A stretch of 64,000 nt of DNA from an uncultured Saprospiraceae bacterium (GCA_937941765.1 CALDGQ010000011.1:1-64000); one strand, 5' to 3'; positions 54,101-62,581 are shown, counted from the stretch's first letter. Notes: generated by a model from the sequence alone, not told the origin. Numbers and translations: made by a program.

Positions 54101-56610
54101 TGGATGAATATTCATCAGTCATGTTAAGTGGTGCAGATGATTTAATTCAAAACTTCGGATTTACGCCAAATGGACATACCACTACAGATGGGATCATTGG
54201 TGATTTTGTTTTCTTGGATGCAGACGGAAACAATGCTTTTAGTGTTGGTGAATCAGGACTAGAAGATGTGAAAGTTGAGTTATATGATGGAATGAATAAC
54301 ATAGTTGCAACAACCAAAACGGATGCAAATGGAAAATACTTATTTGGTGGATTACAACCTGATACCTATAAAGTAAAAGTTGATGTGAACACGTTGCCAG
54401 GCGCAGCATCCATTCCAGCAGGGTTAGCACAAAGTGTAGATCCGGATGGTGGCAATGACAATGAGTCCACTACTACCATCACAATGGGTGGACAAGATTT
54501 GGATCAAGACTTTGGGTATAAAGCATCCATACCTAACACAATCAGCGGAACTATTTGGGAAGATACAGATGCGAATGGTACCTTGGATGAAAATGCGCTA
54601 ACTTTATTCGAAGACGTTACCGTTATATTGTTAGATAATCAATCCAATATTGTTGGAATGACGACTACAAATGCTATGGGTAATTTTGAATTTGCTGGAT
54701 TGCCGGATGGCATGTATACAGTAGATGTGACAGACGATGCACAAGTATTAGCAGACTTCTGGAAATCAAATGGAACCAATGTGGGTAATGACAATAATTC
54801 TCAATTAGATACTTATACTGTTTTTGTCGCAGGAGGAAGTGTAGATGCCACAAGTGATTTTGGATACTTTAAAGAAGGAGCCGCATTGGGTAATACAATT
54901 TGGATTGATAGAAATAACGATGGAATTCAAGATAGCGATGAGATTGCTATGCCGCTTGTACCTGTTACTTTAACGGTCACTTTCCCGAACGGAACAATTG
55001 TTACGGCAACAGAAACAACAGATGCACAAGGTCATTATGGATTCAACAATTTATTGTTAGACGAGGACTACAACACAGGTGGAGGTGGAATGATGCCAGA
55101 ATTTGTTTTGTCCGTTGGAACACCTGCCAATTTTGTAACAACAACAGTAGATGCTAATTCAAATGCAAATGATAAAGAAGATTCTGAGGACCATGCTGGA
55201 GTGATGGCAATGCCAATGCAAGGACAACAAAATATTGTTAAGTTTTCGGATCCAATGATGGAATCTGATGTTGCTTCATATGACTTTGGATTTACCTTAG
55301 ATTGTTCTTCTCCTGTCGTACATTATGCAATTACCAATGGTGCAATCAGTAATCCTGGTCAGACTACAGATCACTTTTACCAAGATACGACTCAAAATTT
55401 GTCAACCTTGACAACACACGTTCAACTTGCTGCACAAGATGGAGTCATCAGAAGTATCGATTATTGTGATTTTGGAAATTGGAGTTATTATTTCAATTCG
55501 TCAGATCCGGATGAATATCTTTTTGCAATTGAACAAGGAGACAATGTCACTCCAATCGAATACATAGAACTTTGTGTTGATGACAATCCTGCCGACCGAT
55601 ATGCGGTGGGACCTGAAGATGCGACTTATGTAATGGCAAGGGATTGGTTTGTTAGAACAAAGAATGATGCCCCATTATTAGATGCAAGTGGAAATCCTAC
55701 TACTGTAAATATTCGTTTTTATTTCCCTGAAGAAGAATTTAAAGAAATATTGGATGAGGCAAAAGCACAAGCTGCGATTTGGGGTTCAACGATGCCAACA
55801 GTAGCAGATGTTTATTGGTTTAAAAGAGAAAGCTTTGATGCGGATACAGATATTGACGATAAAGGTTCTTCGCTGAAATCCTTTGATATCAATATGCTAA
55901 GAAATGCTACGACTTCAGAACTAGGAGTAAATACGGATGATGGAACTGCTGGAACAACCGGAAATGGAAAGAACCATATTCAATTCAATGGAATTACAGG
56001 ATTCTCTGGAGGAACTGCAGCTATTACCATATTTAATTCCCCACTTCCTGTTGCTTTAAGTAATTTTGAAGCAACAGCTGAAAACTGTGAGGTAGAGTTG
56101 AAGTGGCAATCAGAAAGTGAAACTAATTTTTCACATTACATTTTAGAAAGTAGTGAAGATGGTGTTAACTATGAATTCGTGCATGAAGTACCGACACTAG
56201 TATCTACTTCAACAGAGAAAAAATATAGTTACACAGATAGTAATATCACTACCGACAAGTTTTACAGACTAAAGATGTTGAATCTGGATGGCAGTTATGA
56301 TTACTCAAAAGTCGTGATTGCTAAATCGGTTTGTGCTGATATTTCAGGATTAGAGTTGTATCCGAATCCAGTTGGATTTGATCTCACTTCTTTAAATGTA
56401 AAATTCAGGAGTAAAAAGGAGATGGATGCACAAGTTGTAATAACCAACACATTAGGAAATCAGCAATTGGTAATCCCAATGCAAACAACCAAAGGATTGA
56501 ATCATCTAGGGATAGATGTTTCCAATTTGGCTGATGGAGTTTATATTGTTACAATAAGAAATGTAAATGCAAAAATATCCTCCCAACAATTTGTGAAAAT
56601 TTCACAGTAA
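48181..56610 (+). CDS. Giant SdrD-B repeat surface protein with T9SS type A sorting domain
   Basis: This protein has 2809 residues from the ATG at 48181 (MKGFRPFNFF); an earlier ATG at 48121 adds twenty residues before the signal peptide. Signal peptide is about 1-23. An Ig-like head (about 45-160) is followed by a first SdrD-B-like module (about 173-240) and a 500-residue region (about 250-760) that looks beta-propeller-like but is not assigned. About 13 further SdrD-B-like modules follow (about 763-2370), each starting like GNYVWVDTDQDGIQD, whose DxDxDG loops probably bind calcium and stiffen the rod. A unique region (2373-2610) and a fibronectin-like plus type A sorting domain (about 2620-2809, LELYPNPVG) end the protein. 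It is probably a long surface adhesin or stalk. It stands alone, with a terminator following. Confidence 0.85.
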   Translation: MKGFRPFNFFILFGILFPTFLFSNSSLNYLDNNYNNKVSTSLMATSEVIVTVNWPDYAGENKVDVFNSSNVLIQSICYPSACYNGSAGVYSATINLGCVDDGSGYYLNLYDSYGDGWTTAGYVSVTSGGTTVINGVGVTGSSSGPHTFSVSGGGAACAPPEGPGHPDCVNNTELGGVAFQDYNSNGAIDGQEASVENIAVMLFDEVGQVGNTKMTNADGEYLFTGLTNGTTYRIEFGIPDYFEESYGADAKSSVQFAQPGTCDNNVGLFQPNDYCDTSNPGVVISCYEDGNAVYGGTGNIGKSMVTMPYNSSGGAPTGISEVALIHETGTTWGIAFQRMTQRMFSTSLLKRHSGLGSQGLGGVYVSDFSSGTGDHLTSFNLDGVIPANGGGVLDFGSITRSGSTDYTLPNNNTTNSIDLDAFDKVGKVGIGDADMNGDNMLWLVNLNQRALVKVDVSNTSSYPGAVDQYLLSSFSGLPSCNNGVLRPWGLSFNEGKGYLGCVCSAENGGTTADLNAYVLSFDPESPTAFTTELSFPLNYIREKAVDFPSFGLSADGTWRTWASDWSDVVVPNPTPAEIAWAQPILCDIDFADDGSMVLGFADRFGFQMGYQNYIPLSGTAQETSVDAAGDLLKVCNVNGAWILEGGDSCSENDAGSASSLTNDGPSGTGEFFYSDAFDDTSRAPTYNHNETFIGGLNVLAGTNEVAAGHYDPYDGAGFSFDLGLVWHNATTGARNDDFIIVLSGATASKGNNLGSFEYVCSPAPLSIGNYVWVDTDQDGIQDPDENGIAGVNVSLTDNNNTVIATTTTNGDGLYLFSDANVSGGINYNTNYKVKILLSDVQVVDPTILNTTSVNTGNGFNDNDAMIIGMNAEVAITTAGSGSSTYAIDFGFSAALPASKGIIGNYVWIDENADGFQDVGEPGIANVMVQLSDNIGTPIDTVITDAHGGYLFMGLSADDYSVQVLASTLPNGLSQTTNPINASADLGNQSQSYNITLGTDEENLTADFGFNWGDAYGNTGMGAIGDYVWIDSNGDGIQDGSEVGISNVTVSIYSDSNGDGLLDPAIDALVTGATDQNGSTGGTTTTEANGFYIFHNLMPGAYIVLVDDATLPSAGSAWTQTGDPDERDETATSPDHKSNPIVIAPGDTWLNADFGYMPSTPLNTVGDKVYLDTDADGSFSGSDTGISNVTVTLLDIAGNSVATTSTDSSGDYLFEGLVDGNYVVLVNDTDDVLNELNQSGDPDASLDNQSTVILSGGMTDLAQDFGYLPNGHNVNDGAIGDLVYIDFDNDGASSTGEGVANVTVDLYDAAGTNLIATVVTNENGNYLFGGLDPNMSYSVKVDEATLPGSVTNFDDPNGGNDSESISNLSTAGPIDLTQDFGYKAAGTLGSLGNLIWEDRNANGVVDASENGIEGITLDLYLDSNNDGLLNPGEAKLGSTTTDASGNYTFENLSVDGGVSYIVDVTDNGNNLTGYWHSTGVADTDDNSQADPYAVSLSTAIPTVNHADFGYYIDPAALGNYTWEDANGNGIQNGGESAVAGVDVILEIDFGGDNTVEVMLTSTSDANGFYSFGNLLLDEDLNDASSSTTYTISATSPNGFSATTTDVSSNGNDLLDSDDIAGVTAAPIQGMVDVALSNTSGVEASYDFGFVQAVNVGNYVWVDEDGDGDQDAGESGIPGVVLLLKDNNGATLQTEVTDFNGGYLFENVTPGIYTIEVDNTSLRPELNNQTYDAEGALDNSSMVTIATEDDLAQDFGYNYAPATDTNNPGNVNGAIGDRIWNDADSDGKLDEGEAGIGNVTVSLLDENGVLMTTVTDVAGNYIFDNLPAGMYSVVVDETTLPSGFLTVPTGDPDDDMTNESERMLLAPGDVYLDMDFGYTHPSASDIGSLIFIDENANGSFDNGESPMPGVSVALIDDSNANGMWDSGEMPIATTKTDMNGNYLFPGLADDNYVVVVTDTDNLIGKMTNTADPDGGVDEYSSVMLSGADDLIQNFGFTPNGHTTTDGIIGDFVFLDADGNNAFSVGESGLEDVKVELYDGMNNIVATTKTDANGKYLFGGLQPDTYKVKVDVNTLPGAASIPAGLAQSVDPDGGNDNESTTTITMGGQDLDQDFGYKASIPNTISGTIWEDTDANGTLDENALTLFEDVTVILLDNQSNIVGMTTTNAMGNFEFAGLPDGMYTVDVTDDAQVLADFWKSNGTNVGNDNNSQLDTYTVFVAGGSVDATSDFGYFKEGAALGNTIWIDRNNDGIQDSDEIAMPLVPVTLTVTFPNGTIVTATETTDAQGHYGFNNLLLDEDYNTGGGGMMPEFVLSVGTPANFVTTTVDANSNANDKEDSEDHAGVMAMPMQGQQNIVKFSDPMMESDVASYDFGFTLDCSSPVVHYAITNGAISNPGQTTDHFYQDTTQNLSTLTTHVQLAAQDGVIRSIDYCDFGNWSYYFNSSDPDEYLFAIEQGDNVTPIEYIELCVDDNPADRYAVGPEDATYVMARDWFVRTKNDAPLLDASGNPTTVNIRFYFPEEEFKEILDEAKAQAAIWGSTMPTVADVYWFKRESFDADTDIDDKGSSLKSFDINMLRNATTSELGVNTDDGTAGTTGNGKNHIQFNGITGFSGGTAAITIFNSPLPVALSNFEATAENCEVELKWQSESETNFSHYILESSEDGVNYEFVHEVPTLVSTSTEKKYSYTDSNITTDKFYRLKMLNLDGSYDYSKVVIAKSVCADISGLELYPNPVGFDLTSLNVKFRSKKEMDAQVVITNTLGNQQLVIPMQTTKGLNHLGIDVSNLADGVYIVTIRNVNAKISSQQFVKISQ

Positions 56611-56631
56611 GAATCTTATAACTACTTAATA

Positions 56632-56667
56632 AAGCCTTTCTCATGAATTTGGGAAAGGCTTTTTTTA
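56632..56667 (+). terminator. Terminator after the SdrD-B giant
   Basis: AGCCTTTCTC pairs with GGGAAAGGCT around ATGAATTT, followed by seven T. Confidence 0.88.
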
Positions 56668-56771
56668 TAGCAAAAGAATTATTGCCCAACCAATCCAAAA
56701 AAGAAATATCGGAAAATTAACCCAAATCCCAATCGAATAATTTGATGAGAATATGTGAAAAACATAAAATT

Positions 56772-57212
56772 TTACCGCAACCGATCCATACTCTTTACCA
56801 ATTTTTCGTCCTTAGAAATAAAACGCAAAGCCAGTCCTAAAAACACAACTGCAATAAAAGGCATATACAAACCAGCTTCATCACTTGGATCGACAGCACC
56901 CAAAGTACCTGAATCATTATAATACAAAGCGATTGCTAGGACCAAGCCTATGACATTTGCAATGAGCGCAAACCGACTCAGGTTGAGTTGCAATTTTCTA
57001 TTTTTAAAAAGAAAGATAGCAATCAATGCAAGTACACCTGCTAATCCAAAAAGAATCAACAGTGCAATATGGTCATGTAAATTGTAAAGCGAATCTCCAA
57101 AAATGGAGGAGACATTTATTGGATTTGGAGTGCTAGCAAATGGAAGTCCAAATAATCCAAAAGTTGCAAGCGATGCAAGAAAGAGAAATATAGATTGAAT
57201 ACGTTGTATCAT
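56772..57212 (-). CDS. DUF4293-type integral membrane protein
   Basis: This 146-residue protein has four membrane segments (about 8-25, 48-68, 78-98 and 116-134). The start MIQRIQSIFLFLA is the usual opening of the DUF4293 family found in Bacteroidota. The function is unknown for the family. It is divergent from the VOC-protein gene, sharing a gap of about 90 bases that must hold both promoters. Confidence 0.8.
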   Translation of the reverse strand: MIQRIQSIFLFLASLATFGLFGLPFASTPNPINVSSIFGDSLYNLHDHIALLILFGLAGVLALIAIFLFKNRKLQLNLSRFALIANVIGLVLAIALYYNDSGTLGAVDPSDEAGLYMPFIAVVFLGLALRFISKDEKLVKSMDRLR

Positions 57213-57304
57213 GTTTTAATTTTTTGCTATGTTGAAAATAGTCCAAATAGTTGGAACACAAATTTGACAAATTATTATCTTGTATTCAACAAAATCGATA
57301 GTAA

Positions 57305-57697
57305 ATGATAGCAAATTTTGGTGGTACCTTTTTATATTCCGAAAATCCTGAAAAACTGGCCATTTGGTATCAAACCAATCTTGGAATAGAATACGAATTT
57401 TCAAAAGAATATGAAGCCTATTTTATTACTTTCAAATATTTGGATGAAAATGAAAAAGCACATCGTTATACTTGTTTTTCTATTATGAAATCAGAAAACC
57501 GACCGATTTATCCAGAACAACTATTTACCATTAACTTTAGGGTATATAATATGGAAAAAATGATTGAGCGATTGGAACAAAATGGAATTGCTTTTTCCAT
57601 TCCAGAAATTCCAGGTCAAGGAAAATATGCAAGGTTGAAAGATCCAGAAAACAATCATATTGAATTGTGGGAAGACCAACAAATTCAAAAACAATAA
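57305..57697 (+). CDS. VOC / glyoxalase-like protein
   Basis: This 130-residue single-module vicinal-oxygen-chelate fold has the two beta-alpha-beta-beta-beta halves. GGTFLYSENPEKLAIWYQTNLG opens the first (split here over residues 6-27) and LKDPENNHIELWE closes the second with the metal-ligand-like glutamate. Members include glyoxalases and dioxygenases; no specific reaction can be read. It ends eight bases before the FAD oxidoreductase gene, so the pair is probably co-transcribed and perhaps acts on the same small molecule. Confidence 0.82.
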   Translation: MIANFGGTFLYSENPEKLAIWYQTNLGIEYEFSKEYEAYFITFKYLDENEKAHRYTCFSIMKSENRPIYPEQLFTINFRVYNMEKMIERLEQNGIAFSIPEIPGQGKYARLKDPENNHIELWEDQQIQKQ

Positions 57698-57705
57698 ATC
57701 GGAAT

Positions 57706-58845
57706 ATGCCAAGATTAAGTTATTGGGAACGTCAATCCTTTTTTTCAAACATTGACGTACTCATTATTGGAAGTGGAATTGTCGGACTAAGTACTGCTAT
57801 TCATTTAAAGGAATCGAATCCGAAATTACAGGTAGTCATTATCGAAAGAGGTGTTTTGCCGATAGGAGCGAGTACACGCAATGCTGGATTCGCTTGTTTT
57901 GGAAGCATGACAGAATTAATTGATGATCTTTCCACACAAAGTGAAGCCGAGGTTTTTGGGATTGTAGAAAAAAGATGGAAAGGACTGAAAGCATTACGAT
58001 CTAAGTTATCCGACAAACAATTAGATTACAAAGAGTGGGGAGGATATGAAGTTTTCACAAATTCAGATATTGATAGTTATAAACAATGTTTAGCTGAAAT
58101 GTCTCATCTAAATAATCGACTCAAAGAAATCATTGGGACATCAATGGTTTATCAAAAAAGTGATAACAATATCAACACATTCGGATTCGACCAAACAAAA
58201 CACTTAATCGTCAATACACAAGAAGGTCAAATCAATACAGGAATGATGATGAAAGGATTGTTGGAGATAGCAACAACTGCTGGAGTCAAAATATATAATG
58301 GAATTGAAATCGCGGATTGGGAAACACATTCGAATGGAGTAACGGTATCTACCAAAGATGAATGGACCATTGACGCATCCAAATTAGTAGTTGCAACAAA
58401 TGCATTCACCACAAAACTTTTCCCAACAATCCAAGTAACTCCCGCTAGAAATCAAGTCTTAATTACCAAACCAATTCCAAACCTAAAAGTAAAAGGTTGT
58501 TTTCATTATGACAAAGGCTATGTGTATTTTAGAAATATAGATGAAAGAATATTGTTAGGAGGTGCAAGAAATGTAGATTTACAAAATGAAAATACGGATG
58601 AATTTGGGGACAATAAAAAAATCGACGCTGTTTTAAGCAATCTACTCAAAGAAGTAATTCTTCCAAATCAACCTTTTGAAATTGATCAAAAGTGGAGTGG
58701 TATCTTGGGAGTAGGGGAGTCAAAGCGACCGATTATCAAAAAAGCAGCACAAAATATATATGTAGCAGTCCGTCTGGGTGGAATGGGAGTTGCTATTGGA
58801 TATGGAGTTGGAGCAGATGCTGCCAAATTAGTCCTTTCAAATTAA
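57706..58845 (+). CDS. FAD-dependent oxidoreductase (DAO/glycine-oxidase-like)
   Basis: This protein has 379 residues from the ATG at 57706 (MPRLSYWERQ); an earlier frame start at 57667 overlaps the previous gene. The dinucleotide-binding motif DVLIIGSGIVGLSTAIHL lies at about 18-35, with an RNAGFACFG segment near 65 typical of D-amino-acid oxidase-type flavoproteins. The C-terminal FAD contact VRLGGMGVAIGYGVG is near 358. The family oxidises amines or amino acids; the substrate is not shown. It probably forms an operon with the VOC protein. Confidence 0.87.
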   Translation: MPRLSYWERQSFFSNIDVLIIGSGIVGLSTAIHLKESNPKLQVVIIERGVLPIGASTRNAGFACFGSMTELIDDLSTQSEAEVFGIVEKRWKGLKALRSKLSDKQLDYKEWGGYEVFTNSDIDSYKQCLAEMSHLNNRLKEIIGTSMVYQKSDNNINTFGFDQTKHLIVNTQEGQINTGMMMKGLLEIATTAGVKIYNGIEIADWETHSNGVTVSTKDEWTIDASKLVVATNAFTTKLFPTIQVTPARNQVLITKPIPNLKVKGCFHYDKGYVYFRNIDERILLGGARNVDLQNENTDEFGDNKKIDAVLSNLLKEVILPNQPFEIDQKWSGILGVGESKRPIIKKAAQNIYVAVRLGGMGVAIGYGVGADAAKLVLSN

Positions 58846-58976
58846 CATTTAATTAGTACTATTGCGGAGCTTTAATAGGTGAAACTAAACGTTTTAGTAA
58901 TCTAGCGTTTACTCGTTTACTAAATTTTTAAAGTTTGGTAAGCGTATTGAATTAACGTTTTACTTTACTAACGATA

Positions 58977-59059
58977 GCTCCAAAGGAGCGAAATCAAGAA
59001 CAAAGGGCACCGCCCTTTGTATTTACGAAATAAGCAAAAGCCCCACTGGGGCGAAATCA
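58977..59059. repeat. Cluster of short hairpins before the OstA-like gene
   Basis: GCTCCAAAGGAGCGAAATCA (58977-58996) and GCCCCACTGGGGCGAAATCA (59040-59059) are two versions of one unit: a five-base stem followed by CGAAATCA-like bases. Between them ACAAAGGGC pairs with GCCCTTTGT (59000-59020). The upstream part of the gap repeats CGTTTACT-like bases. It ends about 30 bases before the GTG start at 59090. Confidence 0.7.
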
Positions 59060-59089
59060 TTATTCGCACAAAGAAGACCGAAATAAAAC

Positions 59090-60901
59090 GTGAAACAACT
59101 CACACTCATATTAGTCCTATTCATTTTCACGCCACTCACCTTATTTGGTCAAGTCAAAAAAGAACCTGTATTTAAAGATCCAGTAGCTACAGAAACTACG
59201 TACGACACCACCAAAACCGAAAAAGTAATCGTTGATTATTCAGAATTCGTAGAAGGTTTTATTGAAGATGGGGTAGAAACCAGATACTTAAAAGGAAAAG
59301 TAGAATTGCGACAAGGAGATATATTTATGTATTGCGACACAGCAGTTATATACGAAAATGATGTACAAGCTGTCGGAAGTGTAATTATCCAACAAGGTGA
59401 TTCCTTAACGATATTTGCAGATTCTTTGTCATATGTAGGTGCTTCTCGAAATGCAGATTTATTTGGAGAGGTAGTATTGCTAAATAAAGAACAAAAATTA
59501 TTTACCAATAGACTCAATTACAACCTTAAATCCAAAGTGGCGAAATACTTCACCGGTGCAACGTTGACAAATGGAGATACCAAACTTATCAGTAAACGAG
59601 GTTATTATTATGTCGATACAGACTTAGCTTATTTCAAAGACAGTGTCGTTGTCGTTGATCCTGAATTTTCACTAAGAACAGATACTTTAAAATTCGAAAC
59701 CAAAACTAGGAAAGCAATATTCTTAGGACCTACTTTAATTAATCAAAATGAAGCAAAAATTTATTGTGAAAGTGGGTTTTACGAAATTGAAAATAAAACC
59801 GCTGAGTTTACTGGCAACGCACAATATTTAAGTGGGCAACAGCAAGCAACAGCTGATAAGATCACGTACGATGGGGCCACCAAAAAAATCGACATGGTTG
59901 GAAATGCAAAGTATAAAGATGGAGATAAAAATGCTACTGCTGAAAAAATTGTATATGATGAAGTCTCTGGTAAAACAGATTTGATTGGTAATGCCTTTTA
60001 TAAAGGACCGGATCAAGAAATAAAATCAAACTCCATATTATATGATGCCGAAACGGGAAGTATAAAAACAGAAGGGAGGTCGGCCATTAACAATGATCCT
60101 CAATTCCTAATTGCAGACAATGTTGATTTCAATAACCAAACAAAAACAGGAATCGCTAATGGAAACGTGATTTGGTCAGACACTTCTTCCAACATTAGTA
60201 TTGCAAGTGAAACGATTGACTACAAAAATGAAAACCATATTGTAGCTTATGGTGATCGTCCATTGATGAATAGCATCATAGAAGAAGATTCTTTTTTTAT
60301 GAGATCGGATACATTAGTTAGTTTGACTACTACCGATTCTGCTGCTGCAAGAACATTGTTGGCATATCAAAACGTTTCTATTTTCAAATCCGATTTACAA
60401 GCAGTTTGTGATTCCTTGGTTTATAGTGAACAAGATTCTGTATTTTGGTTTTATAACAATCCAATTATATGGTCGGATACTTCTCAATTCTCAGCAGATA
60501 CGATTGCAATGCAAATGAAAGGGGGAAAAATTGATCGGATCTTTTTATATAATAACTCGCTGATAATCAATTCAACAGATGAAAAATATTTTAATCAAAT
60601 TAAAGGTAAGTTCATTACTGCATTTTTTGAAGCCAACGAATTACGCAGAATGAAAGTAGAAGGGAATGCAGAGTCCGTTTATTATGCTTTAGATGACGAT
60701 AAAGCCTATATGGGTGTTAATAAAACGATCTGTAGTGATATGCTGTTATATTTTGGAAATAATGAGGTCGAGACAATTAAATTTTATGCAGAACCCAAAT
60801 CAACCATGTTTCCAATGCAACAAGCGAAGCATGAGGAGTTAAAATTGCCTGGATTTAACTGGTCTCCTCAAAAACGGCCTTTGTCAATTGCAGATTTATA
60901 G
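59090..60901 (+). CDS. OstA/LptA-like periplasmic protein
   Basis: This 603-residue protein probably belongs to lipopolysaccharide transport to the outer membrane, as OstA/LptA/LptD-N domains form the beta-jellyroll bridge. A GTG start at 59090 opens a signal peptide (1-20, LTLFGQ). OstA-like strand repeats run from about 45 to 440 (ADSLSYVGASRNADLFGEV, ATADKITYDGATKKIDMVG, YDAETGSIKTEG). The C-terminal part (about 440-603) continues with related strands (DSLVYSEQDSVFWF). Much longer than LptA of enterobacteria but usual for Bacteroidota OstA-like proteins. A BatE-like gene follows 23 bases later with its own promoter inside the end of this gene. Confidence 0.85.
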   Translation: MKQLTLILVLFIFTPLTLFGQVKKEPVFKDPVATETTYDTTKTEKVIVDYSEFVEGFIEDGVETRYLKGKVELRQGDIFMYCDTAVIYENDVQAVGSVIIQQGDSLTIFADSLSYVGASRNADLFGEVVLLNKEQKLFTNRLNYNLKSKVAKYFTGATLTNGDTKLISKRGYYYVDTDLAYFKDSVVVVDPEFSLRTDTLKFETKTRKAIFLGPTLINQNEAKIYCESGFYEIENKTAEFTGNAQYLSGQQQATADKITYDGATKKIDMVGNAKYKDGDKNATAEKIVYDEVSGKTDLIGNAFYKGPDQEIKSNSILYDAETGSIKTEGRSAINNDPQFLIADNVDFNNQTKTGIANGNVIWSDTSSNISIASETIDYKNENHIVAYGDRPLMNSIIEEDSFFMRSDTLVSLTTTDSAAARTLLAYQNVSIFKSDLQAVCDSLVYSEQDSVFWFYNNPIIWSDTSQFSADTIAMQMKGGKIDRIFLYNNSLIINSTDEKYFNQIKGKFITAFFEANELRRMKVEGNAESVYYALDDDKAYMGVNKTICSDMLLYFGNNEVETIKFYAEPKSTMFPMQQAKHEELKLPGFNWSPQKRPLSIADL

Positions 60902-60909
60902 TATTTTTG
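60881..60909 (+). promoter_or_regulatory. Promoter for the BatE-like gene, inside the end of the OstA-like gene
   Basis: TTG (60881-60883), 18 bases, TATTTTTG (60902-60909) match the Bacteroidota consensus. The -7 element overlaps the stop codon region of the upstream gene and lies 15 bases before the ATG at 60925, so the ATG is the more likely start than an in-frame TTG at 60907. Confidence 0.6.
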
Positions 60910-60924
60910 CGGCGTAGAACTAAT

Positions 60925-61677
60925 ATGAGAAAAATATCACTTCTTATTCTGATACTGATACCACTTTTCATTTTCGCTCAAGATAATGAAACGGTTTTCA
61001 GTACAGCAAATGAAGATTATAAGAATGGCAAATTTGAGCGTGCCATTTTGAAGTACCAACAATTATTAGATAATGGGTATGTATCTTCTGCATTGCATTT
61101 CAACTTAGGAAATAGTTACTACAAAAAAGGCGAATTAGGCTACGCAGTGTTACACTTTGAGAAAAGTTTGTTACTGCAACCAAATGATAAAGAGGTGCTT
61201 TTTAATTTAGAAAAAGCGAATCGGAAACAGGTAGATGAAATCATACAGATACCTTCGTTCTTTTTGTCTAGATGGTGGAGTGGTATCCGTAAATGGATGT
61301 CCTCTGGAATGTGGACAGGACTTGGACTCCTATTGTTTTGGAGTGGTATTGCAGGATTAATTTATTGGCTAATTGGAGGAGATAGAACCAAAAAGAAAAA
61401 AGCTTTTTTAGCTGGTTTGTTTTTGACACTATTTAGTCTACTACCAATATTGTTAGGACGAAGTAGTTATATCAATCAGACACGTAACAATTACGCAGTT
61501 GTTACCAAAAAAGAGGCAAAATTTAATATATCTGCCGACAATGAAAGCGAAACATTGCTGACTATTCATGAGGGCTTGAAAGTGGAGATTTTGGACAAAA
61601 TAGAAGATGCATTCAAAATAAAATTACCGAATGGCGATGAAGGATGGGTTAATTCAAGTGTAATAGAAAAAATTTAA
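60925..61677 (+). CDS. TPR and SH3 domain protein, BatE-like
   Basis: This protein has 250 residues from the ATG at 60925 (MRKISLLILI). The signal-like segment is 1-18, two or three tetratricopeptide repeats (about 20-105, ALHFNLGNSYYKKGELGYAV), two membrane helices (about 130-150 and 160-178), and a bacterial SH3 module (about 190-250, EGLKVEILDKIEDAFKIKLPNGDEGWV). This order is that of BatE in the Bacteroidota bat (aerotolerance-type) genes, but no batA-D genes lie here. Its role is unproven. It has its own promoter and is 23 bases after the OstA-like gene. Confidence 0.78.
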   Translation: MRKISLLILILIPLFIFAQDNETVFSTANEDYKNGKFERAILKYQQLLDNGYVSSALHFNLGNSYYKKGELGYAVLHFEKSLLLQPNDKEVLFNLEKANRKQVDEIIQIPSFFLSRWWSGIRKWMSSGMWTGLGLLLFWSGIAGLIYWLIGGDRTKKKKAFLAGLFLTLFSLLPILLGRSSYINQTRNNYAVVTKKEAKFNISADNESETLLTIHEGLKVEILDKIEDAFKIKLPNGDEGWVNSSVIEKI

Positions 61678-61724
61678 CGAATAGATGAAAAAAAATATTT
61701 GTATTATAAATTCTTCTATGTATA

Positions 61725-62447
61725 TTGTATTTCCATTCCAAAGTCAGCCGACTAAACTATTTATTAACAAATTCCCATGTTCTAGTGCCAAATAGTAACT
61801 CTATTTCCAATATACTTATTAGCGCGTGTTCGAATCACCCTTATGTAGCTTTTAAGTACAACAAAGCTCCGCTTGCATCTTATGATATGAATGGTAGTTC
61901 TATTCTTATATCAAAGGTGAATATGGATGAAGTAATTCAGCGATTGAGCAACTCAGATATGATTCTGACGATGCGGATCCATGAAAATAAAGGAAAGACA
62001 AAACTCGAAATTCGAACCATCACCAATAAACTTATCAAAGTGCAATTCATTCATGAGTTTCTAAATAAGACGCTCTGTTATATGGATAAAAATGCGCTCT
62101 TTGAATCTAGAGTTCGTGATGACGATGGTATTTTCGTTCCTACTGATTTCAAATTGTTAGAATACGCTTTGTTAAACAGCTTCCTTAATGACCAAGGAAT
62201 TACAGAAGAACAATTCGATTATTTTGATTCACTTAATTTTAAAGATAAAGTGGATTTGATCGGAACGTTTAACGAAATATACAACACCAATTTCCCTTCT
62301 GTATTTTTATTAAGTTGTTTTGATGAAGATGAAAAGTACGAAATGATTAAGCATGTAAAAGTACTTCCACAAAATCGTCTGATCAATCAGATGAATGTGA
62401 AGATGCATACCTTTTTCGGTTACATGAAGCAAGCTAGAATTATTTAA
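61725..62447 (+). CDS. Hypothetical protein (DUF3822-like)
   Basis: The open frame has 240 codons from a TTG at 61725 (the exact start is uncertain; the first good in-frame ATG is well inside at residue 55). I do not recognise motifs with confidence; length and character resemble the DUF3822 family of Bacteroidota. There is no signal peptide or membrane segment. A cytoplasmic, alpha/beta protein is likely. An AATATTTG element near 61692 may drive it. A strong terminator follows. Confidence 0.6.
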   Translation: MYFHSKVSRLNYLLTNSHVLVPNSNSISNILISACSNHPYVAFKYNKAPLASYDMNGSSILISKVNMDEVIQRLSNSDMILTMRIHENKGKTKLEIRTITNKLIKVQFIHEFLNKTLCYMDKNALFESRVRDDDGIFVPTDFKLLEYALLNSFLNDQGITEEQFDYFDSLNFKDKVDLIGTFNEIYNTNFPSVFLLSCFDEDEKYEMIKHVKVLPQNRLINQMNVKMHTFFGYMKQARII

Positions 62448-62465
62448 TTATAAGTTCGAAGTATA

Positions 62466-62507
62466 AAAAAACCCGTTCTGACATTTATCTCGGAACGGGT
62501 TTTTTTT
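62466..62507 (+). terminator. Terminator after the DUF3822-like gene
   Basis: AAAAACCCGTTC pairs with GAACGGGTTTTT around TGACATTTATCTCG, followed by a T-run. The next 300 bases hold an R2 repeat and no gene. Confidence 0.88.
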
Positions 62508-62581
62508 ATGTGGCACAGACATCCTGTCCGTCCTTCTCTGTGGTTAACTTATAGTCTTACGCGAAGTTCACGTCTGGCCCG

